From NCBI GenBank assembly GCA_021785155.1, contig JAJYGE010000080.1, forward strand, positions 1 through 8,079: a stretch of DNA of 8,079 nt, written 5' to 3'. Source of the DNA: Planctomycetota bacterium (GTDB taxonomy: Bacteria; Planctomycetota; Phycisphaerae; WQYP01). Both the position numbers and the translations under genes were made by a program. Each line of letters starts with the position of its first letter. Within the stretch, counting starts at the first letter, position 1. Shown piece by piece: positions 1 to 7,159 of this stretch. A model generated the notes under the pieces. The model saw nothing but the letters and a program-made list of their open reading frames with translations. It was not told the origin of the DNA and did not search any database.

Positions 1-586
1 GCAACGCTTGAATCGCTTTGGCGTGCCATGGGCGGCCAGCATTGTAAGTTTTGTCGTCGGATGTTTTTTTATGCTTCCATTTCCGAGTTGGCATAAAATG
101 GTTAATGAAATCTCGGATGTGATGGTCTTGTCTTATGGTATCGGCCCCGTGGTGCTGCTTTCGCTGCGGCGTACACTGCCCGAGGCCAGTCGCCCAAGAC
201 CGTTTCGGGTTCCGATGGCCAATATTCTGGCTCCGATTACTTTTATTATCTCCAATCTCATTGTGTACTGGTCCGGATTTGCCACGCTCACGTTTCTGCT
301 GGAAGTTATTTCCGCAGCGCTGGTGTTATTCCTGGCTTGGCAGCTTATTAAACGTGAAAGTATTGCCGCGCTGCCGTGGAAAAGCACCTGGTGGGTATTT
401 CCCTATCTCGGTGGACTGTGGATTCTGGATTGCATTGGTTCTAAAAGCATGACTGGCGGTTTGGATTATCTGAAATTTCCGTATGATGTTGTTGTTGTGT
501 CGGTTTTCAGTCTGCTGATTTTGTACATGGCGGTAAATGCGGCGGTGCCGATGGAAGAGTTGCAAACATATATTGACAGTCTGTGA
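1..586 (+). CDS. APC-superfamily amino acid/polyamine permease, C-terminal part (5' end outside the window)
   Basis: About 194 residues are readable from base 2 to a TGA at 584-586; the reading frame is open through the left edge, so the true start is outside the window and the TTG at base 8 is not a likely start. The piece is strongly hydrophobic, with about five or six membrane-type segments (for example around the residues encoded at 20-75, 120-170, 220-290, 295-350, 395-440 and 480-545). Between two of these sits a polar loop with the RPFRVP signature, which is typical of APC-type amino acid transporters just before their last helices. It opens with NRFGVPWAAS, another common APC feature. 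Such proteins usually have about 450-550 residues and 12 helices, so roughly the last 40% is here. By family it is an inner-membrane, cation-coupled amino acid or amine transporter; the substrate cannot be read from this part. The next gene on the same strand starts 45 bases on. Confidence 0.8.
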   Translation, partial: QRLNRFGVPWAASIVSFVVGCFFMLPFPSWHKMVNEISDVMVLSYGIGPVVLLSLRRTLPEASRPRPFRVPMANILAPITFIISNLIVYWSGFATLTFLLEVISAALVLFLAWQLIKRESIAALPWKSTWWVFPYLGGLWILDCIGSKSMTGGLDYLKFPYDVVVVSVFSLLILYMAVNAAVPMEELQTYIDSL

Positions 587-631
587 TACTCCGATGAAAC
601 ATTAACATAAAATCTCGCAGCGTGGCGGCTT

Positions 632-1198
632 ATGCAGAAATCAGAGGCGATCACCATTGTTTCCGGATTACCCAGATCTGGCACATCCTTAATGATGCAG
701 ATGCTGTACGCCGGTACAATGCCAGTGCTTACGGATAATGTTCGTCAAGCTGACATCAGCAATCCGCGCGGCTACTTCGAACTTGAAGCGGTCAAACACA
801 CGCGCCACAATGCGGCGTGGCTGGTCGATGCGCCCGGCCGGGCGGTGAAAATGATTTATCGCCTGTTGTATGATCTGCCTGACGATCATGAATATCGCGT
901 GTTGTTCCTGCGGCGTGATCTGAGGCAAGTCGTGGCGTCCCAGCAGGCGATGCTGGGAAAAACCGGTGCCTCGGATGCGGAGAATCAGCGCATGATGGCG
1001 ATTTTTCAAAAGGAACTTGATTCTGTTGATGCGTGGCTGAAAGGCCGAAGTAATTTCACGGTCTTGAATGTGCCGCATGAACAGCTCATCAATAATTCGG
1101 CGCATCAGGCGGAACAAATCAAAATGTTTTTAAACTATCCCCTTGATACCTCGGCCATGTGTGCGGTAGTGGATCCGGCATTGCATCGGCGGAGGTGA
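632..1198 (+). CDS. Compact P-loop sulfotransferase-family protein
   Basis: This 188-residue protein belongs to the PAPS-dependent sulfotransferase fold. The 5'-phosphosulfate loop is at residues 11-19, SGLPRSGTS, nearly at the N-terminus. A second cofactor signature, RRDLRQVVASQ at residues 94-104, fits the 3'-phosphate site, with Arg95 and Ser103 as likely contacts. The protein ends VVDPALHRRR. Family members transfer sulfate from PAPS to a hydroxyl or amine, but the acceptor cannot be told from sequence. It is shorter than typical sulfotransferases (about 250-350 residues), yet both cofactor motifs are present and nothing looks truncated: the P-loop leaves no room for a much longer N-terminus and the frame ends cleanly at TGA. 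The ATG at 632 has only a weak GGCGG upstream as a ribosome site. No signal peptide or membrane helix is seen, so it is probably cytosolic. It could be co-transcribed with the permease 45 bases upstream. Family is fairly sure; function is unknown. Confidence 0.8.
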   Translation: MQKSEAITIVSGLPRSGTSLMMQMLYAGTMPVLTDNVRQADISNPRGYFELEAVKHTRHNAAWLVDAPGRAVKMIYRLLYDLPDDHEYRVLFLRRDLRQVVASQQAMLGKTGASDAENQRMMAIFQKELDSVDAWLKGRSNFTVLNVPHEQLINNSAHQAEQIKMFLNYPLDTSAMCAVVDPALHRRR

Positions 1199-1213
1199 TA
1201 AATCAAGATATAC

Positions 1214-1268
1214 GCATCGGCGAAATGGCTGATCGATACGGATTCTGTTGACGGTTCGCCGGCGATGC
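1214..1268. repeat. Imperfect inverted repeat between convergent genes
   Basis: The arms are GCATC plus GGCGAA (1214-1224) and TTCGCC plus GATGC (1255-1260 and 1264-1268). They give 11 pairs with a 3-base bulge (1261-1263) and a 30-base loop. It lies between the stops of the sulfotransferase and the oppositely oriented transporter, where a two-way terminator would be expected. No T-run follows on either strand and the loop is long, so a terminator role is only possible. The remaining bases of the 107-base gap show nothing else that I can support. Confidence 0.25.
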
Positions 1269-1305
1269 CGATACGTGAGCATCACCAGGTTCAGGCATAA
1301 TAGAA

Positions 1306-4047
1306 TCAACGGTCAGCAGTTCCATAGACGCCCTTATTCGCCAACCGCCAGGTTAGCATGGGGCGGATGACGAATATGGCTGATAGATAAATACATGCGA
1401 TTCCCAGCGCCATGATAATGCCCAGGCTCGCGATGCCGCGATCGCGCGAAAGGCCCAGGAAACCAAAGCTGCTGCAGGTCACAAAAGCGCACATTAATAG
1501 TGCCCGTTCGCTGACATCCCAAAATCGCCAGATGCGCCGCGGGTTATGCTCCGCTTCTCGATAGCGGTGCATCATAAATACACCATACTCATGCCCGGCT
1601 CCGATCAGAATCGGCATGGCAAAAAAGTTGGCGAAGTTCCATTTTAATCCCAGCAGCCCCATAATGCCTACCAGCATCGGCAGACCCAGTGCCAAGACCG
1701 ATACGGTCATGGCCGTGCGGCCTAAAGAACCTAAGTCCAAATACACCAGGAAAATTACCACCAGAAGTGCCAGAATCGTGGTTTGCATGAAAGCGGCCCG
1801 AATCGATTCGGTGGAGTGATAAAGTTGAATGGCAATTCCAGTTAAATCAACATGCGATGGTACCAGGCCGGGCTTTTGGGCTGTGCCCTGCACGGTGGCG
1901 ACAAATTGCCGCAATCGGGATTGATTCCACAGATCAAAGCGCGGATATATATATAGGGCATAATCGCCATCGGCACTTAGAAAATGACGGCTTACCTGAT
2001 GCGGCAGGCGGTAAATATCCAGTGGCCCGGTTGTGAGCATGGCGGCTAATGACTGCAGTGACTGACTGAAATGATGCTGCCAGCGTGAGAGTTGATGGGC
2101 CAAAATATCTTGTTGCGGGGGAGTTGCCGCGTTTATTCGTGCGGCAATCTGCCGCAGGGTGGCGGCAGTTGTTTTCGCTGAAGCGGCAGTGGCTGGTGCG
2201 GCGTGGGCAGCTTGCTTACTCCAGATTGCGGCCAGCGCATCGGCGGCTTGCGCGATGGCATGCAGATTGCTGGGAGTTACCGGAGCCGGATTACTCCACG
2301 GAATATTGCGTAATGTGGCATTGTGTGTCGCTAGATATTTTTGCTTTGGAGCAGCATCCAAGAGACTGCTGGTGGACAAAACGGGAGATGTGCTGCCGGC
2401 AGCGGCTTTATTGAGTGCCGCCTGGATGGGCGCTAATTGCGCCAATGATTTTGACACGACCACTGCGTACCAGGTGGGCATTTCCTTAACAAGTTTTACC
2501 GAGGTAAGTCCGCGCGCTTGTAAATCCAGAAGGTTTGGATCAAACCGCAGGCTCAATGCAAAGGGAATCAGTCCGATCAGGATTGCCAGCCAAATTCCCA
2601 GGCCGAGGAAATTTTTCACGCCCGCGCGCGGCGGGGGACGGTCATCGGTATATCGGCGGGCAGGCTGGACTTTACCAAGTTTTGGGGGAAATAATACCAG
2701 CAGAGCGGGAAGTACGGTGTAACCTGCCAGCAGGCACAGTAAAAGACCGCCGCCGGCGATAAATCCCAGTTCCGCATCACCACGAAAATGTGTGGTTAAT
2801 GCCACCAGAAAAGCACCTGCCGCCCCGGCGCAGGATGTGGCAATGGGTGGGCTGGCGTAACGGAAAACCCGGGCCCAGACTGCTTGCTGTCTTTCATAAC
2901 GTCGGGCTTCCCGCCGATAACGCACCATGATTTGTATGAGATAATCCATGCCAATGCCGATCAGGGCAATGACAAACACCGTGGATAGCAAATTCAACTC
3001 GCCAACAAAAATGGTGGCGAACCCGAACGTCCAAGCGATGGCAATGGCCAGTGTCAGACCGGCGGCAAATCCCATCCAGATGGATCGCAGCATGAGAATC
3101 AGGCCAATCAGCACCACAATCATCGCCAATGTCTCGGCCTTGTCGCTGTCTGATGTGGTGATCCGCATTTCATCGGCCGCCAGTACGGGACGGCCAGTCA
3201 TGCCAAAAGTAAATTCTGAATTAAACGGCTTGGCGGCCTGCACCATGGCTGCATGAATTTTGTCCAGAGGCAGCGATACCGCGGCCAGAGAGTCAAAGGT
3301 GAATTTTGGGTATACGTTGATCAGCAGCAGGTGTTCTGAACCATTTCCCGCGCGAATGTAGTAATAGCCCGCGGATGCCGGAGTGGCTGGCCCCGATGCC
3401 GATAGAGATGATAAATCCGGAACTGCAACGGGTCTTGCCGTCGGCTGGTTTATCGCCTGAAGCCAGGATTGGCCAATGGCACCGGTGAAAGCAGTGGTTT
3501 GCAGGGTCGGTGCCTGCGTACTTAGCAGTCGCAGAAATCGTTGCATACGGGTACTGCCAAACAGGGAAATTGGCAGGCTGGGCTTTTCTCCCCAGACGGA
3601 TGCCAACTGCGCTAATGTACCAGCCCCATTGGCCGCCGCCCGCACGTCCGACCATGAGGCAAATAAAAGCGACTGATTCCCAAGCTCTTTAAGCGGCACA
3701 TGGCTGTCCACTGATTTTACATATTTGGGCATGTGTGTAAGCGATGCGGTTATCGCATTGGCGGCTTTAATCCATTGGCTGCTTGCCGGTGGATGGCTTG
3801 GATCACGGGCTTTTATGACCACATAAGCGGCCTCATTTTCCGGAAATTGTTTAATAAACTGGAGGTATTGATGGAAGAACGCCACATGCGAGGAAAAAAG
3901 CTTGTTTTGATCCGTGGAAATCCGCAGGCGTGTGCAGGCAAGAAACACGCTGATGCCCGCCAGCAGCAACGCGATGCCCAGCACGATGCGGGGGTACCGC
4001 GTAAGCCGCAGCGTATCTTTCAAAACTCTTCGATGAATCGGACCCAT
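1306..4047 (-). CDS. hpnN: HpnN-like RND/MMPL transporter, probably for hopanoid lipids
   Basis: This protein of about 913 residues has the RND/MMPL layout. Helix 1 is near residues 20-38, followed by a periplasmic loop to about 306, five helices at 307-455, helix 7 near 479-499, a second periplasmic loop to about 754, and a last helix group at 755-901. Marks of the HpnN family are FDPN after helix 7 (502-505), the nearby WYAVVV strand (526-531) and NFANFFAMPILIG (804-816). HpnN proteins move hopanoids from the inner to the outer membrane. Both halves carry an acidic-Tyr pair in a transmembrane helix: Asp368-Tyr369 in GIGMDY and Glu820-Tyr821 in GAGHEY, like the proton relay of MmpL proteins. 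The second loop has an Ala-rich stretch (about 595-646). I chose the ATG at 4047; an in-frame GTG at 4074 would add nine residues, but a stem-loop sits just in front of it and neither site has a clear ribosome site. It follows the aminotransferase by 69 bases, so co-transcription is likely. A general MMPL lipid exporter is the alternative. Confidence 0.78.
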   Translation of the reverse strand: MGPIHRRVLKDTLRLTRYPRIVLGIALLLAGISVFLACTRLRISTDQNKLFSSHVAFFHQYLQFIKQFPENEAAYVVIKARDPSHPPASSQWIKAANAITASLTHMPKYVKSVDSHVPLKELGNQSLLFASWSDVRAAANGAGTLAQLASVWGEKPSLPISLFGSTRMQRFLRLLSTQAPTLQTTAFTGAIGQSWLQAINQPTARPVAVPDLSSLSASGPATPASAGYYYIRAGNGSEHLLLINVYPKFTFDSLAAVSLPLDKIHAAMVQAAKPFNSEFTFGMTGRPVLAADEMRITTSDSDKAETLAMIVVLIGLILMLRSIWMGFAAGLTLAIAIAWTFGFATIFVGELNLLSTVFVIALIGIGMDYLIQIMVRYRREARRYERQQAVWARVFRYASPPIATSCAGAAGAFLVALTTHFRGDAELGFIAGGGLLLCLLAGYTVLPALLVLFPPKLGKVQPARRYTDDRPPPRAGVKNFLGLGIWLAILIGLIPFALSLRFDPNLLDLQARGLTSVKLVKEMPTWYAVVVSKSLAQLAPIQAALNKAAAGSTSPVLSTSSLLDAAPKQKYLATHNATLRNIPWSNPAPVTPSNLHAIAQAADALAAIWSKQAAHAAPATAASAKTTAATLRQIAARINAATPPQQDILAHQLSRWQHHFSQSLQSLAAMLTTGPLDIYRLPHQVSRHFLSADGDYALYIYPRFDLWNQSRLRQFVATVQGTAQKPGLVPSHVDLTGIAIQLYHSTESIRAAFMQTTILALLVVIFLVYLDLGSLGRTAMTVSVLALGLPMLVGIMGLLGLKWNFANFFAMPILIGAGHEYGVFMMHRYREAEHNPRRIWRFWDVSERALLMCAFVTCSSFGFLGLSRDRGIASLGIIMALGIACIYLSAIFVIRPMLTWRLANKGVYGTADR

Positions 4048-4079
4048 AGAAGACAAGCAAATAAGAGCATCCACCGGTT

Positions 4080-4098
4080 GGCATTATCACACAATGCC
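4080..4098 (-). other. Stem-loop between the aminotransferase and transporter genes
   Basis: GGCATT (4080-4085) and AATGCC (4093-4098) form a perfect 6-base-pair stem with a 7-base loop. It falls in the gap between the aminotransferase stop (TAA at 4119-4117) and the transporter start. No T-run follows on the minus strand, so it does not look like an intrinsic terminator. It would fold directly over the ribosome landing site of the GTG at 4074, which is one reason I prefer the ATG at 4047. It could be an RNA-stability or processing element, or chance. Confidence 0.3.
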
Positions 4099-4116
4099 GG
4101 TGAAGCGGTGCCGCGG

Positions 4117-5502
4117 TTAAGCTTTTACAACATTTTTCGCCAGCCCCAGTACGGTATCCCATGCGGCACCGGGGAATTTTTGCGTGTCGGCAAGAACATC
4201 CTGCATGGCTTGGAGGAACCAGTCCATGTCCTGTTTTGTCGATACCAGCGGCGGGAGAAATTTTATAACCTCGGTGTGATATCCCGCCACCTGAGTGAGA
4301 ATATGGTGCTTTTTCAACAGGGGGATAATAATCATCTGTCCAAAAACGCCAAAGTTGAGTTTATGGAGCATATCCCATGCCAGTCGGAGCTTGAGGGAAT
4401 TTTCCGGACGGGCAAAATCAATGCCGAACATCAGCCCTTTTCCGCGGACTTCCATGACAAATGGACAGGTCTTGCCGATTTCCGCCAGGCGCGCCATCGC
4501 ATAGCGGCCCAGTTCATCGGCATTTTCAACCAGCTTGTCTTCTTCAATAACCTGTATGCTCGCCAGTGCCGCCGCCATGGCCAGATCATTCTGGCCGAAG
4601 GTATTGGAATGCACCACGCAGCGTTCCATGGAGTTAAACACCGCATCCATAATGCGTGGGCGCGTTATCACCGCTCCAACGGGAATAAAGCCGCCGGAGA
4701 GGCCTTTGGCGACACAGATAATATCCGGCTCCACTTCCGGCCAGTGTTGAAAGCAAAACCATTTGCCGGTGCGGCCCATACCGGATTGTACTTCGTCTAC
4801 AACCAGCAAAGTGCCGGCCTTGCGGCACAGGCGTTGTGCTTCGGCTAAATAACCGTCTGCGACAATCTCGCAGCTTTTACCCTGAATGGGTTCAAGAATA
4901 AACGCCGCCGCATCGTGTTTTGCAAGTGCTTGTTCCAGCGATACCAGATCATTAAATGGAACTGCTTGGGTGTGGGGCAAAAGATCGCCAAAACGTTCAC
5001 GGAAAAAGTCCGCGCCATTAATCGCCAAGGACCCGGTGGTCAGTCCGTGAAATGCGTGCTCGCAGTAGATGATTTTTTGCCGACCCGTTGCGCAGCGTGA
5101 AAATTTTATTGCCGTCTCCACGGTTTCCGTTCCGCTGTTGCAGAAAAACACCCGGTTAAGCCCGGCGGGGGTATGCCGCACGAGTGCTTCGGCGGCCAAA
5201 CCGCTTAAAATGCTGCAATCCATGCGGACAAGATTGGGGCTGTTGGCATCAAGAATCTGCCGCAGTACGTCGCGCACTTTGGGATGATTGCGTCCGAGCA
5301 TAAATACACCCCAACCGGTTAACAGGTCGAGATATTTTGTGCCCGCGCCATCCCAGAGATAAGCCCCTTCTCCGCGCGTGTAATTGCGGTCAAAACCGAT
5401 GGTTTTAAGCATTTTCACAAAAGCTGGGTTGATATGATCTGTATGCAGGTCATATTGTGTTCCGCGATGTTCTTCCACCCAACCGACAAAATCTTTATGC
5501 AT
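4117..5502 (-). CDS. hpnO: Class III PLP-dependent aminotransferase, HpnO-like
   Basis: This 461-residue protein is a fold-type I, class III aminotransferase (ornithine/acetylornithine type). Seen motifs: NSGTE at 122-126 (PLP phosphate contact), EPIQG at 204-208, DEVQSGMGRTG at 236-246 with the Asp that contacts the PLP ring nitrogen, and Lys266 in CVAKGLSGG, the expected Schiff-base lysine (codon 4707-4705). The N-terminal FVGWVEEHRG and DHINPAF pattern resembles HpnO, which forms the amino group of 35-aminobacteriohopanetriol in hopanoid makers; the HpnN-like transporter directly downstream supports that. An ornithine or other diamine aminotransferase remains possible. The frame extends up to a GTG at 5526, but I set the start at the ATG at 5502. 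A TTGAGGA ribosome site (5517-5511) is 8 bases from that ATG and only 2 from the ATG at 5508, and the GTG would lie about 12 bases from the predicted transcript start. Length is normal, and it is a cytosolic enzyme with no signal peptide. Confidence 0.82.
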   Translation of the reverse strand: MHKDFVGWVEEHRGTQYDLHTDHINPAFVKMLKTIGFDRNYTRGEGAYLWDGAGTKYLDLLTGWGVFMLGRNHPKVRDVLRQILDANSPNLVRMDCSILSGLAAEALVRHTPAGLNRVFFCNSGTETVETAIKFSRCATGRQKIIYCEHAFHGLTTGSLAINGADFFRERFGDLLPHTQAVPFNDLVSLEQALAKHDAAAFILEPIQGKSCEIVADGYLAEAQRLCRKAGTLLVVDEVQSGMGRTGKWFCFQHWPEVEPDIICVAKGLSGGFIPVGAVITRPRIMDAVFNSMERCVVHSNTFGQNDLAMAAALASIQVIEEDKLVENADELGRYAMARLAEIGKTCPFVMEVRGKGLMFGIDFARPENSLKLRLAWDMLHKLNFGVFGQMIIIPLLKKHHILTQVAGYHTEVIKFLPPLVSTKQDMDWFLQAMQDVLADTQKFPGAAWDTVLGLAKNVVKA

Positions 5503-5510
5503 GTTCATAT

Positions 5511-5517
5511 TCCTCAA
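5511..5517 (-). promoter_or_regulatory. Ribosome binding site that decides the aminotransferase start
   Basis: The minus strand reads TTGAGGA here. The GAGGA core ends 8 bases before the ATG at 5502, which is ideal spacing, but only 2 bases before the ATG at 5508, and it lies downstream of the GTG at 5526. It therefore points to the ATG at 5502 as the main start. Confidence 0.6.
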
Positions 5518-5544
5518 AGCCGACACGCGTCAGACAAGCCGGGA

Positions 5545-5574
5545 ATTATACGCCCCAGGGTGGAAAAATGACAA
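5545..5574 (-). promoter_or_regulatory. Sigma70-type promoter for the aminotransferase-transporter unit
   Basis: On the minus strand a TTGTCA -35 box (5574-5569; five of six bases match TTGACA) is followed after 18 bases by a perfect TATAAT -10 box (5550-5545). Transcription would begin near 5538, giving a leader of about 36 bases before the ATG at 5502. It lies in the 115-base gap after the protease gene. It suggests that the aminotransferase and transporter genes have their own transcript rather than relying on read-through from the protease. Confidence 0.6.
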
Positions 5575-5617
5575 AGAAACGCAATACTAAACGCAATTAT
5601 AAGATGCGTTGAGTCAC

Positions 5618-7117
5618 TTATTGGCCAGCCGCCCAGAATGTCAGTGCTGCGCCCGCCAGGGCCGCAATCATAATACCCACCCGCATCAACCATATCCGGC
5701 GGGTGAATTGCTTTTGCATTTTCGGAGATACCGCCATCGCGGCCAGCAGGTCTACGCGGTTTTGCATGCTCGGATGCATCCATCCGGCGCGATCACGCGG
5801 TCGATTGGTCATGCCCACCAGTGCGGTTAAACTTTCAGAAAATATCCGTGCCCCGGCTTGCGCCGGCGTTTCGACCGTAGCGGTTGGGTGCTCATTGGCC
5901 TCGGCTGATGGGGTTGCGCCATTATCACCGGAGGATACATACGCCGCCGCGCAGGCAACGGGAACCTGAACGGTGGCGCCGACACGCTCGGCAATATGCC
6001 GTGCCGCAAACCAGTCTGCCTGATGCTCACACAGGCGGCTCACGCGCGAAAAGCCAAATACCACCAAAATGCCGACAATCGAAAAATTCAGCAGCATGGA
6101 GGTATTTGCACTTAATGCCCAGTAATTTCCGGCCCAGAGAGATATTCCAGTGCCCAGTAAATCCGCAGCGGTAAACGTCAGCAGATACCACCAGATATGC
6201 CGATGGTATCCGTGCCCCACTTCATGCGCAAAGACCGCCTCCACCTGGCGTGGTTCCAGACGCTCCAGAAGCAGGTCGGTAAGCAGAAAATACCGGCACC
6301 AGGGCAGGAGTCCCAATATCGCGGCATTGGGAATGCGGTAATAGGTATTCCATATACGTATGTCCATGAAACCAACGCGTTTGCGGCGGGATAAATCTTC
6401 CAGCCGCGTGCGCAACGGCCCGTCCGGAAGACGGCTGGTCCGCCAGTAACGTACCACCACTGCCGGCAATACCAGAAATAAAGCCATTGCCGGCAGCAAC
6501 GATGCAACAGCCGACCAACTGCCTAAATTCAGATAATTCAGCAGCGCTGTAAATGGAACGGTCAGAAGATCAAAGACCAGCAGCACAATCAGCAGCGACA
6601 GGCCGTGGCGGAACTGCATATTGACGTATTGCATTCGCGAAGGCTGTGGATGTGTCGGATAGTCGCTGTCGCCCTGTGTTAGCTCAGAGATTCTGTGGAT
6701 ATGCACTTCCAGCGGATATTCCAGATACCATATTGCCAGCCAGGTCAGAACCGGGGCGATCAGCCAGATGGCCGAGGACATCACGGGCAGGTGCCGGGTA
6801 TTCCAATGGAATTTAACCAGCCAGCCAAATCCGAAAAGCCATAGATCGGCTGCCAGCAATAGTGTGTTCAATGCCATCAGGCGACGGATTGCTTTCTGAA
6901 TCGCGGTTCCCGCCTCCAAACTCGAAAAGATGCCGGATTCCAGTTTCCGGCCAATGCGTGTGAATCCGCGCTTTGCCGCAACGAGCAATCCGCCATGCGC
7001 CAGAACCACCAGCAGAACCACCATGGATTGAGAAAGGGCAACGGGAGGCCGTTGTGGCGCACTGGCGAACGTCGCCACCATCAGAAGAAGAATAATAACC
7101 TGCAAGGGAGCAATCAT
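5618..7117 (-). CDS. Integral-membrane M48 family zinc metalloprotease (Ste24/HtpX-like)
   Basis: This 499-residue protein carries the M48 zinc site. HEVGH is at residues 298-302 (His298 and His302 as ligands, Glu299 as the catalytic base), and Glu364 in RLCEHQADWF is the third ligand, with the usual Ala-Asp just after it. The region before HEXXH (FLLTDLLLERLEPRQVEAVFAHE) follows the Ste24/HtpX pattern. Membrane segments lie near residues 5-20, 30-48, 82-104, 113-131, 172-192, 203-224, 311-330, 341-357 and 477-497. This family cleaves membrane or misfolded envelope proteins; the substrate here is unknown. A low-complexity stretch at about 393-425, rich in Ala, Thr, Pro and Glu, separates the zinc site from a conserved-looking HPSMQNRVDLL (448-458). 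The ATG at 7117 has no strong ribosome site. It begins 42 bases after the beta-barrel gene on the same strand, so the two may be co-transcribed. All zinc residues are present, so it should be active. Confidence 0.85.
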   Translation of the reverse strand: MIAPLQVIILLLMVATFASAPQRPPVALSQSMVVLLVVLAHGGLLVAAKRGFTRIGRKLESGIFSSLEAGTAIQKAIRRLMALNTLLLAADLWLFGFGWLVKFHWNTRHLPVMSSAIWLIAPVLTWLAIWYLEYPLEVHIHRISELTQGDSDYPTHPQPSRMQYVNMQFRHGLSLLIVLLVFDLLTVPFTALLNYLNLGSWSAVASLLPAMALFLVLPAVVVRYWRTSRLPDGPLRTRLEDLSRRKRVGFMDIRIWNTYYRIPNAAILGLLPWCRYFLLTDLLLERLEPRQVEAVFAHEVGHGYHRHIWWYLLTFTAADLLGTGISLWAGNYWALSANTSMLLNFSIVGILVVFGFSRVSRLCEHQADWFAARHIAERVGATVQVPVACAAAYVSSGDNGATPSAEANEHPTATVETPAQAGARIFSESLTALVGMTNRPRDRAGWMHPSMQNRVDLLAAMAVSPKMQKQFTRRIWLMRVGIMIAALAGAALTFWAAGQ

Positions 7118-7159
7118 ATTTTTATATTACCCGAATTGGGCCGCTGCGGTGAAAGATAG

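Noticed and set aside
573..578. A perfect TTGACA near the end of the permease gene, as a -35 box for the sulfotransferase gene
   Set aside because: No -10-like hexamer lies 16-18 bases downstream; the nearest AT-rich hexamer (TAAAAT at 608-613) is about 29 bases away.
1199..1305. Possible remnant of an extra small gene between the convergent genes
   Set aside because: The gap is only 107 bases with stops in the frames I checked and no start with a ribosome site.
1946..1955. A run of alternating A and T inside the transporter gene
   Set aside because: It simply encodes the Tyr-Ile-Tyr part of a strand in the second loop; the frame is intact and there is no sign of a regulatory role.
2159..2722. 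A 187-codon open frame on the plus strand inside the transporter gene
   Set aside because: It is antisense to the Ala-rich loop and helix 7 of the transporter, and its product is Ala/Cys-rich with no domain. It is a shadow of the real gene.
3733..4848. A 371-codon open frame on the plus strand
   Set aside because: It runs antisense across the start of the transporter gene, the intergenic gap and most of the aminotransferase gene, both of which have clear family motifs. Its product is rich in His, Arg and Gln with no recognisable domain, as expected for a frame opposite real genes.
5596..5601. A second perfect TATAAT on the minus strand, upstream of the aminotransferase gene
   Set aside because: No -35-like sequence lies 16-18 bases upstream and there is no extended -10 TG. 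The box at 5550-5545, which has a good -35 partner, is the better promoter.
7130..7140. Small near-palindrome CCCGAATTGGG between the beta-barrel and protease genes
   Set aside because: It is too short and has no T-run, so it supports neither a terminator nor an operator call.
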